A stretch of 32,109 bases of DNA, from the NCBI RefSeq assembly GCF_003172935.1, contig NZ_QGKS01000255.1, positions 1-32,109 of the forward strand, given 5' to 3'. Below the pieces are notes generated by a model. It made no database searches. It saw nothing but the letters and a program-made list of their open reading frames with translations, and was not told where the DNA came from. How positions within the stretch are numbered: position 1 is the stretch's first letter; each line of letters opens with the position of its first letter. Positions 24,732 through 32,109 of the stretch are shown in pieces. Made by a program: the position numbers and the translations under genes. The DNA is from Micromonospora sicca. GTDB lineage: Bacteria > Actinomycetota > Actinomycetes > Mycobacteriales > Micromonosporaceae.

Positions 24732-24765
24732 GCCGCCCTACCGCCGGCCCGGCCCGGCGGCTCAG
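24728..24765. terminator. bidirectional terminator overlapping both stop codons
   Basis: Perfect 10-bp arms CTGAGCCGCC (24728-24737) and 24756-24765. The arms contain the TGA of the bldM-like gene and, on the other strand, the TGA of the DUF5319 gene, so one hairpin serves both. Confidence 0.75.
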
Positions 24766-25172
24766 GCGTCCGCCGCGTCGTCCTCCTCGGTGCCCTCGGT
24801 CAGCGTGTCGTGCACGCCGTCGGCGTAGCCGCGGGCGTAGTCCCAGGTGACGTAGTGGTCCGGGTCCGGGTCGTAGGCCGGCTCGTGCACCCGGGGCCGG
24901 CCGGAGCTGAGCAGGTGGCGCAGGTTGCCCCGGAGCAGGTCCCAGTCGAAGTAGTGCGGCTCGCGGCAGTCCTCGCACTCGATGACCAGCCCGCGCACCC
25001 CGATCGGCGCCAGCAGGGCCTGGTAGATCTCCAGGTCGGCGAGATCCTCCAGGACGTCCTGGCGCTCGACCTCGGTCAGCGGGTCCAGCGGGTCGTCCTC
25101 GCGCGGATCCTGCAGCCCGGCGGTCGGATCGGCCGGGTCGCCGTTGAACGGGTCGATGGGCTCGTCGTGCAC
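24762..25172 (-). CDS. DUF5319 family protein
   Basis: 136 residues, acidic, and without signal peptide or membrane helix. The N-terminal half is rich in Asp and Pro (DEPIDPFNGDPADPTAG); the core contains VECEDC-like IECEDCREPHYFDWDLLRGNLRHLL with a CxxC pair. It is an actinobacterial protein of unknown function usually found between bldM and guaB, as here. GTG 25172 is the chosen start: a TACGGT box lies exactly six bases upstream, so this mRNA should be leaderless. The frame extends to 25271, but with a poor coding pattern. Confidence 0.82.
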   Translation of the reverse strand: MHDEPIDPFNGDPADPTAGLQDPREDDPLDPLTEVERQDVLEDLADLEIYQALLAPIGVRGLVIECEDCREPHYFDWDLLRGNLRHLLSSGRPRVHEPAYDPDPDHYVTWDYARGYADGVHDTLTEGTEEDDAADA

Positions 25173-25178
25173 CCCCTC

Positions 25179-25184
25179 ACCGTA
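25179..25184 (-). promoter_or_regulatory. -10 box (TACGGT) of a leaderless promoter
   Basis: TACGGT on the minus strand ends six bases before GTG 25172, putting the start codon at +1. The intervening GAGGGG touches the GTG, too close to be a ribosome site. Confidence 0.5.
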
Positions 25185-25338
25185 GTCCCAACCGGCGGGG
25201 GAAGTCCGCCCCCGGCGCTCACGGCGGCGCCGCCCGGCCGCGCTGCCGCTGCCGGGGCCGGGCCAGCTCAATGGGTACGATGAAGCGACGCGCCGTCACC
25301 TTGGCGTGCGCCGGTGCCCGCGCGCGCCGCCTCGCTGA

Positions 25339-26931
<1,593 letters not shown>

Positions 26932-26959
26932 CCAACACCCCCAAACACCTGGAGTCCCC

Positions 26960-28078
26960 ATGCGTGACGTGGTCGAGATCGGGCTGGGCAAGACCGCGCA
27001 GCGCGGCTACCACCTGGACGACATCGCCATCGTGCCGAGCCGCCGGACCCGGGACGTCGACGACGTCTCCACGGCCTGGCAGCTCGACGCGTACCAGTTC
27101 GGCATCCCCTGCGTCGGGCACCCCTCCGACGCGACGATGAGCGCCTCGTCCGCCGTCCGGCTCGGCCAGCTCGGCGGTCTCGGCGTGCTCAACGTCGAGG
27201 GCCTCTGGACCCGGTACGAGAACCCGGCGAAGGTGCTGGAGGAGCTGGCCGGCCTCGACGAGGACGCCCGCGCCACCAAGCGGCTCCAGGAGGTGTACGC
27301 CGAGCCGATCCGTCCCGATCTGATCGCCGAGCGGGTCCGCGAGCTGCGGGCTGGCGGCGGCACGGTGGCCGTCCGGGTCTCCCCGCAGCACACCCTGGCG
27401 CTCGCCCCGGTGATCCTCGACGCCGGCGTGGACATCCTGGTCATCCAGGGCACCATCGTCTCCGCCGAGCACGTCTCCACCACCGACGAGCCGCTCAACC
27501 TCAAGGAGTTCATCGCCGACCTCGACCTGCCGGTCATCGTCGGCGGCTGCACCGACTACAAGACGGCGCTGCACCTGATGCGGACCGGCGCGGCCGGCGT
27601 GATCGTCGGCATCGGCGGCGACGACTGGTCCACCACCGAGTCGGTGCTCGGCATCCGGGTGCCGATGGCGACCGCGATCGCCGACGCGGCGGCGGCCCGC
27701 CGGGACTACCTGGACGAGACCGGTGGCCGGTACGTGCACCTGATCGCCGACGGTGACATCCAGACCTCCGGTGACATCGCCAAGGCGCTGGGCTGCGGCG
27801 CGGACGCGGTGATGCTCGGCGAGGCGCTCTCGCTCTGCGAGGAGGCCCCCGCCGGCGGCGCCTGGTGGCACTCCGCCGCCAGCCACCCGTCGCTGCCCCG
27901 GGGCGCGTTCGAGGTGGCCGGCGAGCCGCTCGGCTCGATGGAGCGGCTCCTCTTCGGCCCGGCGGACGAGCCGGACGGCCAGCTCAACCTCTTCGGCGGC
28001 CTGCGCCGGGCGATGGCCAAGTGCGGCTACCGGGACCTCAAGGAGTTCCAGAAGGTCGGCCTCGTCCTCGACCGCTGA
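26960..28078 (+). CDS. guaB3: GuaB3-family IMP dehydrogenase-related protein, lacking the active-site cysteine
   Basis: 372 residues, starting 28 bases after guaB. It keeps the barrel of IMP dehydrogenase ([46 protein letters not shown]) but has no CBS domains. The nucleophile loop, GPGAICTTR in guaB, reads GIGGDDWSTTESVLG here with no cysteine, so standard IMP dehydrogenation is not expected. The protein is full length and well conserved, with the C-terminal AMAKCGYRDLKEFQKVGLVL typical of the GuaB3 group. Its reaction is debated; the adjacent placement points to nucleotide balance. A perfect-armed terminator follows. Confidence 0.93.
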   Translation: MRDVVEIGLGKTAQRGYHLDDIAIVPSRRTRDVDDVSTAWQLDAYQFGIPCVGHPSDATMSASSAVRLGQLGGLGVLNVEGLWTRYENPAKVLEELAGLDEDARATKRLQEVYAEPIRPDLIAERVRELRAGGGTVAVRVSPQHTLALAPVILDAGVDILVIQGTIVSAEHVSTTDEPLNLKEFIADLDLPVIVGGCTDYKTALHLMRTGAAGVIVGIGGDDWSTTESVLGIRVPMATAIADAAAARRDYLDETGGRYVHLIADGDIQTSGDIAKALGCGADAVMLGEALSLCEEAPAGGAWWHSAASHPSLPRGAFEVAGEPLGSMERLLFGPADEPDGQLNLFGGLRRAMAKCGYRDLKEFQKVGLVLDR

Positions 28079-28096
28079 GGCGACGCGAGCGAACCA

Positions 28097-28131
28097 CGGC
28101 GCGGGTGTGGATTCCGGTCCCACCCGCGCCG
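28097..28131 (+). terminator. guaB-guaB3 terminator
   Basis: Perfect 11-bp arms CGGCGCGGGTG and CACCCGCGCCG, 28097-28107 and 28121-28131, 18 bases past the guaB3 stop. Outer GAGGCG/CGCCTC pairs extend it. Confidence 0.75.
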
Positions 28132-28140
28132 TCGCGCCTC

Positions 28141-28146
28141 TACGCT
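28141..28146 (+). promoter_or_regulatory. -10 box (TACGCT) of a leaderless promoter
   Basis: TACGCT ends exactly six bases before GTG 28153, just after the guaB3 terminator. Confidence 0.5.
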
Positions 28147-28152
28147 CGGCGG

Positions 28153-29544
28153 GTGACGCGCGGGCGGTGGTACGCGGCGGCGCTGGTCGTGGCGCTGCTG
28201 ACGGGCGGCTGTACCCGCGGCGACGACAGGCGGTTCCGGGCCGGGGCGGCCGACGCGGGGGACCCGTACGTGCCCGGGGCGGGCAACGGCGGGTACGACG
28301 TCGCGCACTACCGGCTGAAGGTCCGCTACGACCCGGGCAGCGACCGGCTCACCGGCGAGGCGACGATCACCGCCACCGCGACCGCCGGGCTGTCCCGGTT
28401 CAACCTCGACCTCGCCGGCCTCGCCGTCGACCGGGTCCGCGTCGACGGCGCACCGGCTCGGCACCGCCGCGACGGCAACGAACTCGTCGTCACCCCCGCC
28501 CACGGTCTGGCGTCCGGGAAGTCCTTCACCACCGAGGTGACGTACGCCGGGGTGCCGCAGCCGCTGCCCAGCGGCGAGCTGGGCAGCGGCGGCTTCCACG
28601 CCACCGGGGACGGCGCGATCGCGCTCGGCCAGCCGGAGTCGGCGAGCACCTGGTTCCCGGTCGACGACCACCCCTCCGACAAGGCCACCTACGACATCGA
28701 GGTGACCGTCCCGGACGGGCTCGCCGCGCTGAGCAACGGGGTGCTGCGGTCCCGGGCGAGCCGGGACGGATGGACCACCTGGAGCTGGTCCGAGGGCTCG
28801 CCGATGGCCAGCTACCTGACCACACTGGTGATCGGGAACTACCGGGTGTCGACCGGCAGCCACGCCGGGAAGCCGATGGTCACGGCGGTGGCCGCCGGGC
28901 TGCCGGCGGACGGGCCGGCCGCCGCCTCGCTCGCCCGCACCGGCGAGATCGTGGACTTCCTGGCAAGCCGCTTCGGCCCGTACCCGTTCGACGCGTACGG
29001 CGGCATCGCGGTCGCCGACGACCGCATCCGGTACGCCCTGGAGACCCAGTCCCGGCCGGTCTACGGGCCGGGCTTCTTCCGGGGCGGCCGGCCCGACACC
29101 GAGGTGGTCGCCCACGAGCTGGCCCACCAGTGGTTCGGCGACAGCGTCTCGGTGGCCCGGTGGAGCGACATCTGGCTCAACGAGGGCTTCGCCACGTACG
29201 CCGAATGGCTCTGGACCGAGCACGACGGCGGCCGCACCCTGGCCCGGAGCTTCGCCACCCAGTACGCGGCCACCGACTGGACCCGGCCGTCGGTCGACCC
29301 GGGCCGGCCGGCGATGTTCGGCGACGCCGTCTACCAGCGGGGGGCGCTGGCCGTGCACGCGCTGCGCCGCGCGGTCGGCGACGACACCTTCTTCCGCATC
29401 CTGCGCGGCTGGACGACCGAGCGCCGGGACGGCACCGCCACCACCGCCGACTTCGTCGCGTACGCCGAACGGGCCGCCGGCCGGCCGCTGCTCGCGCTCC
29501 TCGACGCCTGGCTCGTCGGCGGCACCGCGCCGGCGCTGCCCTGA
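28153..29544 (+). CDS. M1-family metallopeptidase lipoprotein A
   Basis: 463 residues from GTG 28153. The N-terminus is a lipoprotein signal (WYAAALVVALLTGG, then C with lipobox TGGC). The mature protein follows M1 order: a beta-rich N-terminal domain (GNGGYDVAHYRLKVRYDPGSDRLTGEATI), then the zinc site HELAH (321-325) with third ligand E344 in NEGFATYAEW, and a tyrosine in VYQRGALAVH that would stabilise the transition state. The substrate loop, GxMEN in classical aminopeptidase N, reads YALETQ here. It probably trims peptides outside the membrane. Much shorter than PepN, lacking a large C-terminal helical domain. A close paralog follows, 90 bases on. Confidence 0.92.
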   Translation: MTRGRWYAAALVVALLTGGCTRGDDRRFRAGAADAGDPYVPGAGNGGYDVAHYRLKVRYDPGSDRLTGEATITATATAGLSRFNLDLAGLAVDRVRVDGAPARHRRDGNELVVTPAHGLASGKSFTTEVTYAGVPQPLPSGELGSGGFHATGDGAIALGQPESASTWFPVDDHPSDKATYDIEVTVPDGLAALSNGVLRSRASRDGWTTWSWSEGSPMASYLTTLVIGNYRVSTGSHAGKPMVTAVAAGLPADGPAAASLARTGEIVDFLASRFGPYPFDAYGGIAVADDRIRYALETQSRPVYGPGFFRGGRPDTEVVAHELAHQWFGDSVSVARWSDIWLNEGFATYAEWLWTEHDGGRTLARSFATQYAATDWTRPSVDPGRPAMFGDAVYQRGALAVHALRRAVGDDTFFRILRGWTTERRDGTATTADFVAYAERAAGRPLLALLDAWLVGGTAPALP

Positions 29545-29545
29545 C

Positions 29546-29563
29546 GCGGGCCCGCGAGCCCGC
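29546..29563 (+). terminator. hairpin after peptidase A (possible terminator)
   Basis: GCGGGC (29546-29551) and GCCCGC (29558-29563) form a short stem immediately after the stop, within a longer GC palindrome. Evidence is weak. Confidence 0.35.
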
Positions 29564-29574
29564 GGGCCGCTCGG

Positions 29575-29580
29575 TAGGCT
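29575..29580 (+). promoter_or_regulatory. candidate -10 box (TAGGCT) for peptidase B
   Basis: TAGGCT lies 54 bases before ATG 29635. Unlike its neighbour this gene would have a leader with a GGGAGG ribosome site, so the paralogs may be expressed separately. Confidence 0.4.
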
Positions 29581-29634
29581 GCCGCGGGCGGAGCGGCCGG
29601 GCCGCCCACGGTCGTTCCCGGGAGGGTCGAGACG

Positions 29635-31098
29635 ATGACGCTGACGCGGCGGGGCGTGCGACGGCGCCTCGGGTTGCTGGTGGTGGGAACGCTGCTGCTC
29701 GCCGGCTGCGGCTCGGCCGGCCCGGAGCGGACCGCGCCGACGCCGACGCCGGCCTCCCCGACGACGGCCCGGACCTTCGCACCCGGTGCCGCCGGCGCCG
29801 GCGATCCCTACTTCCCCGGTTACGGCAACGGCGGCTACGACGTCGCCCACTACATCGTCCGGGTCCGCTACGACCCGGCGAAGGACCGACTGACCGGTAC
29901 GACCACGGTGCGGGCCACCGCCACCGCGAACCTGTCCGCGTTCCACCTGGACCTGGCCGGGCTGACCGTCCGCTCGGTGACCGTGGACGGCGTCCAGGCC
30001 GCCCACGCCCGCGCCGCCGACGAGCTGATCGTCACCCCGGCGACCGGGCTCAGCTCCGGCAACGGCTTCGTCGCCGAGGTCCTCTACGACGGCGTGCCGA
30101 CCACGTTGGACAACGAGGTGCTCGGTGAGGGCGGCTGGCTGCACACCTCGGACGGCGCGATCGCGCTCGGCCAGCCGGAGTCGGCGAGCACCTGGTTCCC
30201 GGTCAACGACCACCCGTCGGACAAGGCCACCTACGACTTCGAGATCACCGTGCCGAAGGGACTGACCGCGGTCAGCAACGGCGTGCCGAAGGGGCGGACC
30301 ACCCGGGGCGGCTGGACCACCTGGTCGTGGTCCGAGGGCGCGCCGATGGCCAGCTACCTCAGCACGGTGGTGATCGGGAAGTTCCGGGTCACCACCGGCG
30401 AGCACCAGGGACGGCCGGTGTTCAGCGCGGTCACCACCAAGGTGGCGAAGGGCGCCCCGGACCGGTCGATCGAGCGGACCGTCGAGGTGGCCGACTACCT
30501 GGAGAGCGTGTTCGGGCCGTACCCGTTCGACGCGTACGGCGGGGTGGTGGTCGCCGACGACCGGATCCGGTACGCGCTGGAGACGCAGACCCGGCCGGTC
30601 TACTCCGCCGGGTTCTTCCGCCAGGGCGACGACACCGGGGTGGTGGCGCACGAGCTGGCCCACCAGTGGTTCGGCAACAGCGTCGCGCTCCAGCGCTGGC
30701 AGGACATCTGGCTCAACGAGGGGCTGGCCACGTACGCCGAGTGGCTCTGGGCCGAGCACACCGGCGAGTCCACCGTCCAGCGCGCCTTCGACCTGCGGTA
30801 CGCGGCGGCGTCCGGGCAGGTCTGGCGTACCCCGCCCGGGAAGCCGGGGGTGGCGAACCTGTTCGGCGAGTCGGTCTACCAGCGCGGCGGGATGACCGTG
30901 CACGCGCTGCGGGTGGCGGTCGGCGACGCCGCCTTCTTCACCATCCTCCGCACCTGGGCGGAGGAGAAGAAGAACGGCAACGGCACCACCGCCGAGTTCC
31001 GGGCGCTCGCCGAGCGGGTCTCGAACAAGCAGCTGGACAAGCTCTTCGACGCCTGGCTCTACGGCACCGAGCGCCCCGCCGAGCCGAAGCCGCTCTGA
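29635..31098 (+). CDS. M1-family metallopeptidase lipoprotein B (tandem paralog)
   Basis: 487 residues. Lipoprotein signal LGLLVVGTLLLAGC, then a Pro/Thr linker (APTPTPASPTT). Domain order follows protein A: GNGGYDVAHYIVRVRYDPAKDRLTG, zinc site HELAH (339-343) with E362, and VYQRGGMTVH. The substrate loop is again YALETQ. The two genes share one 55-base identical run (28608-28662 and 30150-30204) over the segment DGAIALGQPESASTWFPV, either from strong constraint or gene conversion. Has GGGAGG nine bases before ATG 29635. It ends one base before the stop of the convergent LCP gene. Confidence 0.92.
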   Translation: MTLTRRGVRRRLGLLVVGTLLLAGCGSAGPERTAPTPTPASPTTARTFAPGAAGAGDPYFPGYGNGGYDVAHYIVRVRYDPAKDRLTGTTTVRATATANLSAFHLDLAGLTVRSVTVDGVQAAHARAADELIVTPATGLSSGNGFVAEVLYDGVPTTLDNEVLGEGGWLHTSDGAIALGQPESASTWFPVNDHPSDKATYDFEITVPKGLTAVSNGVPKGRTTRGGWTTWSWSEGAPMASYLSTVVIGKFRVTTGEHQGRPVFSAVTTKVAKGAPDRSIERTVEVADYLESVFGPYPFDAYGGVVVADDRIRYALETQTRPVYSAGFFRQGDDTGVVAHELAHQWFGNSVALQRWQDIWLNEGLATYAEWLWAEHTGESTVQRAFDLRYAAASGQVWRTPPGKPGVANLFGESVYQRGGMTVHALRVAVGDAAFFTILRTWAEEKKNGNGTTAEFRALAERVSNKQLDKLFDAWLYGTERPAEPKPL

Positions 31099-31099
31099 G

Positions 31100-32035
31100 T
31101 CAGGTCCGCACCCGCACGGTGGGATGGGTCTTGAGGAACTGCTCGGCGCGGCCGGCGCGGAGTTCGGCGAGGAACTGGCGGCCCACGGGGCGGAGCTGCT
31201 CGCCCTGGTAGGCGCCTCCCTTGCCGACCGCGTCGCCGGGGAGGCCGACCAGGACCAGGCCGTCGGCGGGCATCCCGCCGAGGGCGTACGCGAAGTCGAC
31301 CAGCCGCCGCTCGCCGCCGGTGTACACCATGGTCTTGCCGAGGGTGCGGACCACCTGCTCGACGCGGTCCGGGTCCCGGGCCAGCCCCTGACCGAGAATC
31401 TTGCGGATCAGTGCCCGGATCAGCTGCTGCTGGTGGCGCTGCCGGGCGTAGTCGCCCCCGGCGATGTAGCGCTGTCGGGCGTAGTCCCGCGCCTGCCAGC
31501 CGTTGAGGTGCCGGTTGCCCTTCTCGTAGACCATCTGCGGCCCGGTGTACCCGCCGGCCGTGTGTGGCCGGTACTGCCCGTCCGGGCGCCGGTGGATCGA
31601 GGCGACCCGCTGGTCGACGTAGAGGTCCACCCCGCCGAGGGCGTCGACCAGCCGGTCGAAGCCGAAGAAGGTGAGCACCGCGCCTGCGTCGATGCGCAGC
31701 CCGGTGTACCGGCTGACGGTGGTGCGCAGCAGCTCGTACCCCTGAGCGGTGCTCGGGTGGGCCTTGTCGCCCGGGACCCGGCTGCCGTAGCTCATCGCGT
31801 GGGTGAGCTTGGTCCGGCCGCCCGGGTAGCCGGCCTTCGGGTAGGCCGGGATGTCCACCACCAGGTCGCGGGGGAGCGAGAAGAGGTATGCCTGCTTCAA
31901 CCCCGCATCCACGTGCATGACCAGCACCGCGTCGGCGTGCGGCTCCCAGCCGGGCACGGTGACCCGGGTGTCCACCCCGACGATGAGGAAGTTCAGCGGG
32001 CCGGTCAGGTCGGCGCCGGGCGGCGGGGTGGGGCT
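31100..32035 (-). CDS. LytR-CpsA-Psr (LCP) family cell-wall polymer ligase, 5' end missing
   Basis: The C-terminal 312 codons of an LCP protein, which joins anionic polymers or arabinogalactan-like polymers to peptidoglycan on the outer membrane face. Seen are FLIVGVDTR at the domain start, SLPRDLVVDIP with the arginine-aspartate pair that binds the lipid pyrophosphate, GGRTKLTHAMSYG, LTFFGFDRLVDALGGVDLYVD, and ARQRHQQQL. The signal anchor and true start lie beyond the contig end. The frame stays open to an ATG at 32092, but codons upstream of 32035 come from a foldback plus adapter sequence, so the opening MGSEMWIRDR is an artefact. Confidence 0.9.
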   Translation of the reverse strand, partial: SPTPPPGADLTGPLNFLIVGVDTRVTVPGWEPHADAVLVMHVDAGLKQAYLFSLPRDLVVDIPAYPKAGYPGGRTKLTHAMSYGSRVPGDKAHPSTAQGYELLRTTVSRYTGLRIDAGAVLTFFGFDRLVDALGGVDLYVDQRVASIHRRPDGQYRPHTAGGYTGPQMVYEKGNRHLNGWQARDYARQRYIAGGDYARQRHQQQLIRALIRKILGQGLARDPDRVEQVVRTLGKTMVYTGGERRLVDFAYALGGMPADGLVLVGLPGDAVGKGGAYQGEQLRPVGRQFLAELRAGRAEQFLKTHPTVRVRT

Positions 32036-32063
32036 CGCCGCCCGGCGCCGACCTGACCGGCCC
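31998..32063. repeat. 28-bp perfect inverted repeat at contig end (foldback artefact)
   Basis: Left arm 31998-32025 and right arm 32036-32063 are exact reverse complements, with a ten-base loop (32026-32035). The left arm codes for the real LCP residues; the right arm runs directly into adapter sequence. This is best read as an end-repair or strand-switch foldback during library preparation. Confidence 0.85.
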
Positions 32064-32109
32064 CTGTCTCTTATCCACATCTCCGAGCCCACGAGACGCG
32101 TAGTAACCT
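32064..32109. other. Nextera transposase/read-2 adapter with index-like tail (non-genomic)
   Basis: 32064-32082 reads CTGTCTCTTATCCACATCT, the Tn5 mosaic end with one mismatch (A to C at 32075). 32083-32097 is CCGAGCCCACGAGAC, the rest of the read-2 adapter. Bases 32098-32105 are an eight-base index-like GCGTAGTA, followed by ACCT where ATCT would begin the P7 part. This is not chromosome. Confidence 0.95.

Noticed and set aside
28027..30903. Minus-strand open frame of 958 codons opposite the peptidases
   Set aside because: Antisense shadow of two clear M1 genes; low-complexity Gly/Arg/Val content and no family.
31100..32092. LCP gene as a complete 330-residue protein starting at ATG 32092
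   Set aside because: The first 19 codons come from adapter and foldback, and there is no signal anchor; the gene is cut at its 5' end.

Overview
This is a high-GC actinobacterial chromosome segment, most like a member of the Micromonosporaceae (Micromonospora or a close relative). The evidence is codon third positions that are almost always G or C, many GTG starts, HrcA/CIRCE control of groESL, a WhiB-family regulator, a BldM-like regulator, and the gene order groES-groEL ... whiD-like, bldM-like, DUF5319, guaB, guaB3. That order matches the whiD-bldM-guaB neighbourhood of Streptomyces. Most of the window is conserved core chromosome. No tRNA, rRNA, CRISPR array or insertion sequence was seen.

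Layout. (1) 190-2666: overlapping tsaB-rimI-tsaD genes (tRNA t6A synthesis and S18 acetylation) plus a small conserved protein. (2) 4767-2697, minus strand: a four-gene type VII-associated polymorphic toxin cassette with a YbaB-like protein, a WXG100-like protein, a WXG100-like toxin with a papain-fold (glutamine deamidase type) C-terminus, and a small putative immunity protein. (3) 4959-8405: an asymmetric heterodimeric ABC exporter whose two nucleotide-binding domains are degenerate in complementary ways; the second gene is frameshifted. (4) 9226-8483: a secreted DUF4142 protein. (5) 13719-9358, minus: a xylose-type sugar ABC importer (binding protein, ATPase, permease) followed by a ROK repressor, with a pair of 17-nt direct repeats upstream that probably are its operators. 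(6) ybaK and a THUMP-like methyltransferase. (7) groES-groEL behind a textbook promoter with two CIRCE sites. (8) A membrane-anchored sulfite-oxidase-like molybdoenzyme, an LtrA-like gene cut by a nonsense codon, an SDR and a LysR regulator. (9) whiD-like and bldM-like developmental regulators, diverging. (10) DUF5319, guaB and guaB3. (11) A tandem pair of M1 metallopeptidase lipoproteins. (12) A 5'-truncated LCP cell-wall ligase at the right end.

The right end is not genomic. A perfect 28-bp foldback repeat leads directly into a Nextera transposase/read-2 adapter with an index-like tail, so the LCP gene start there is artificial. Together with the frameshift at about 7529 and the in-frame TGA at 20711, this marks a draft assembly, and both lesions should be checked against reads.

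The most interesting biology is the toxin cassette, the single-active-site ABC heterodimer, the BldM-like regulator with a worn-down receiver domain and a long linker, and a repeated leaderless promoter layout (TANNNT, six bases, start codon) seen in front of several unrelated genes.
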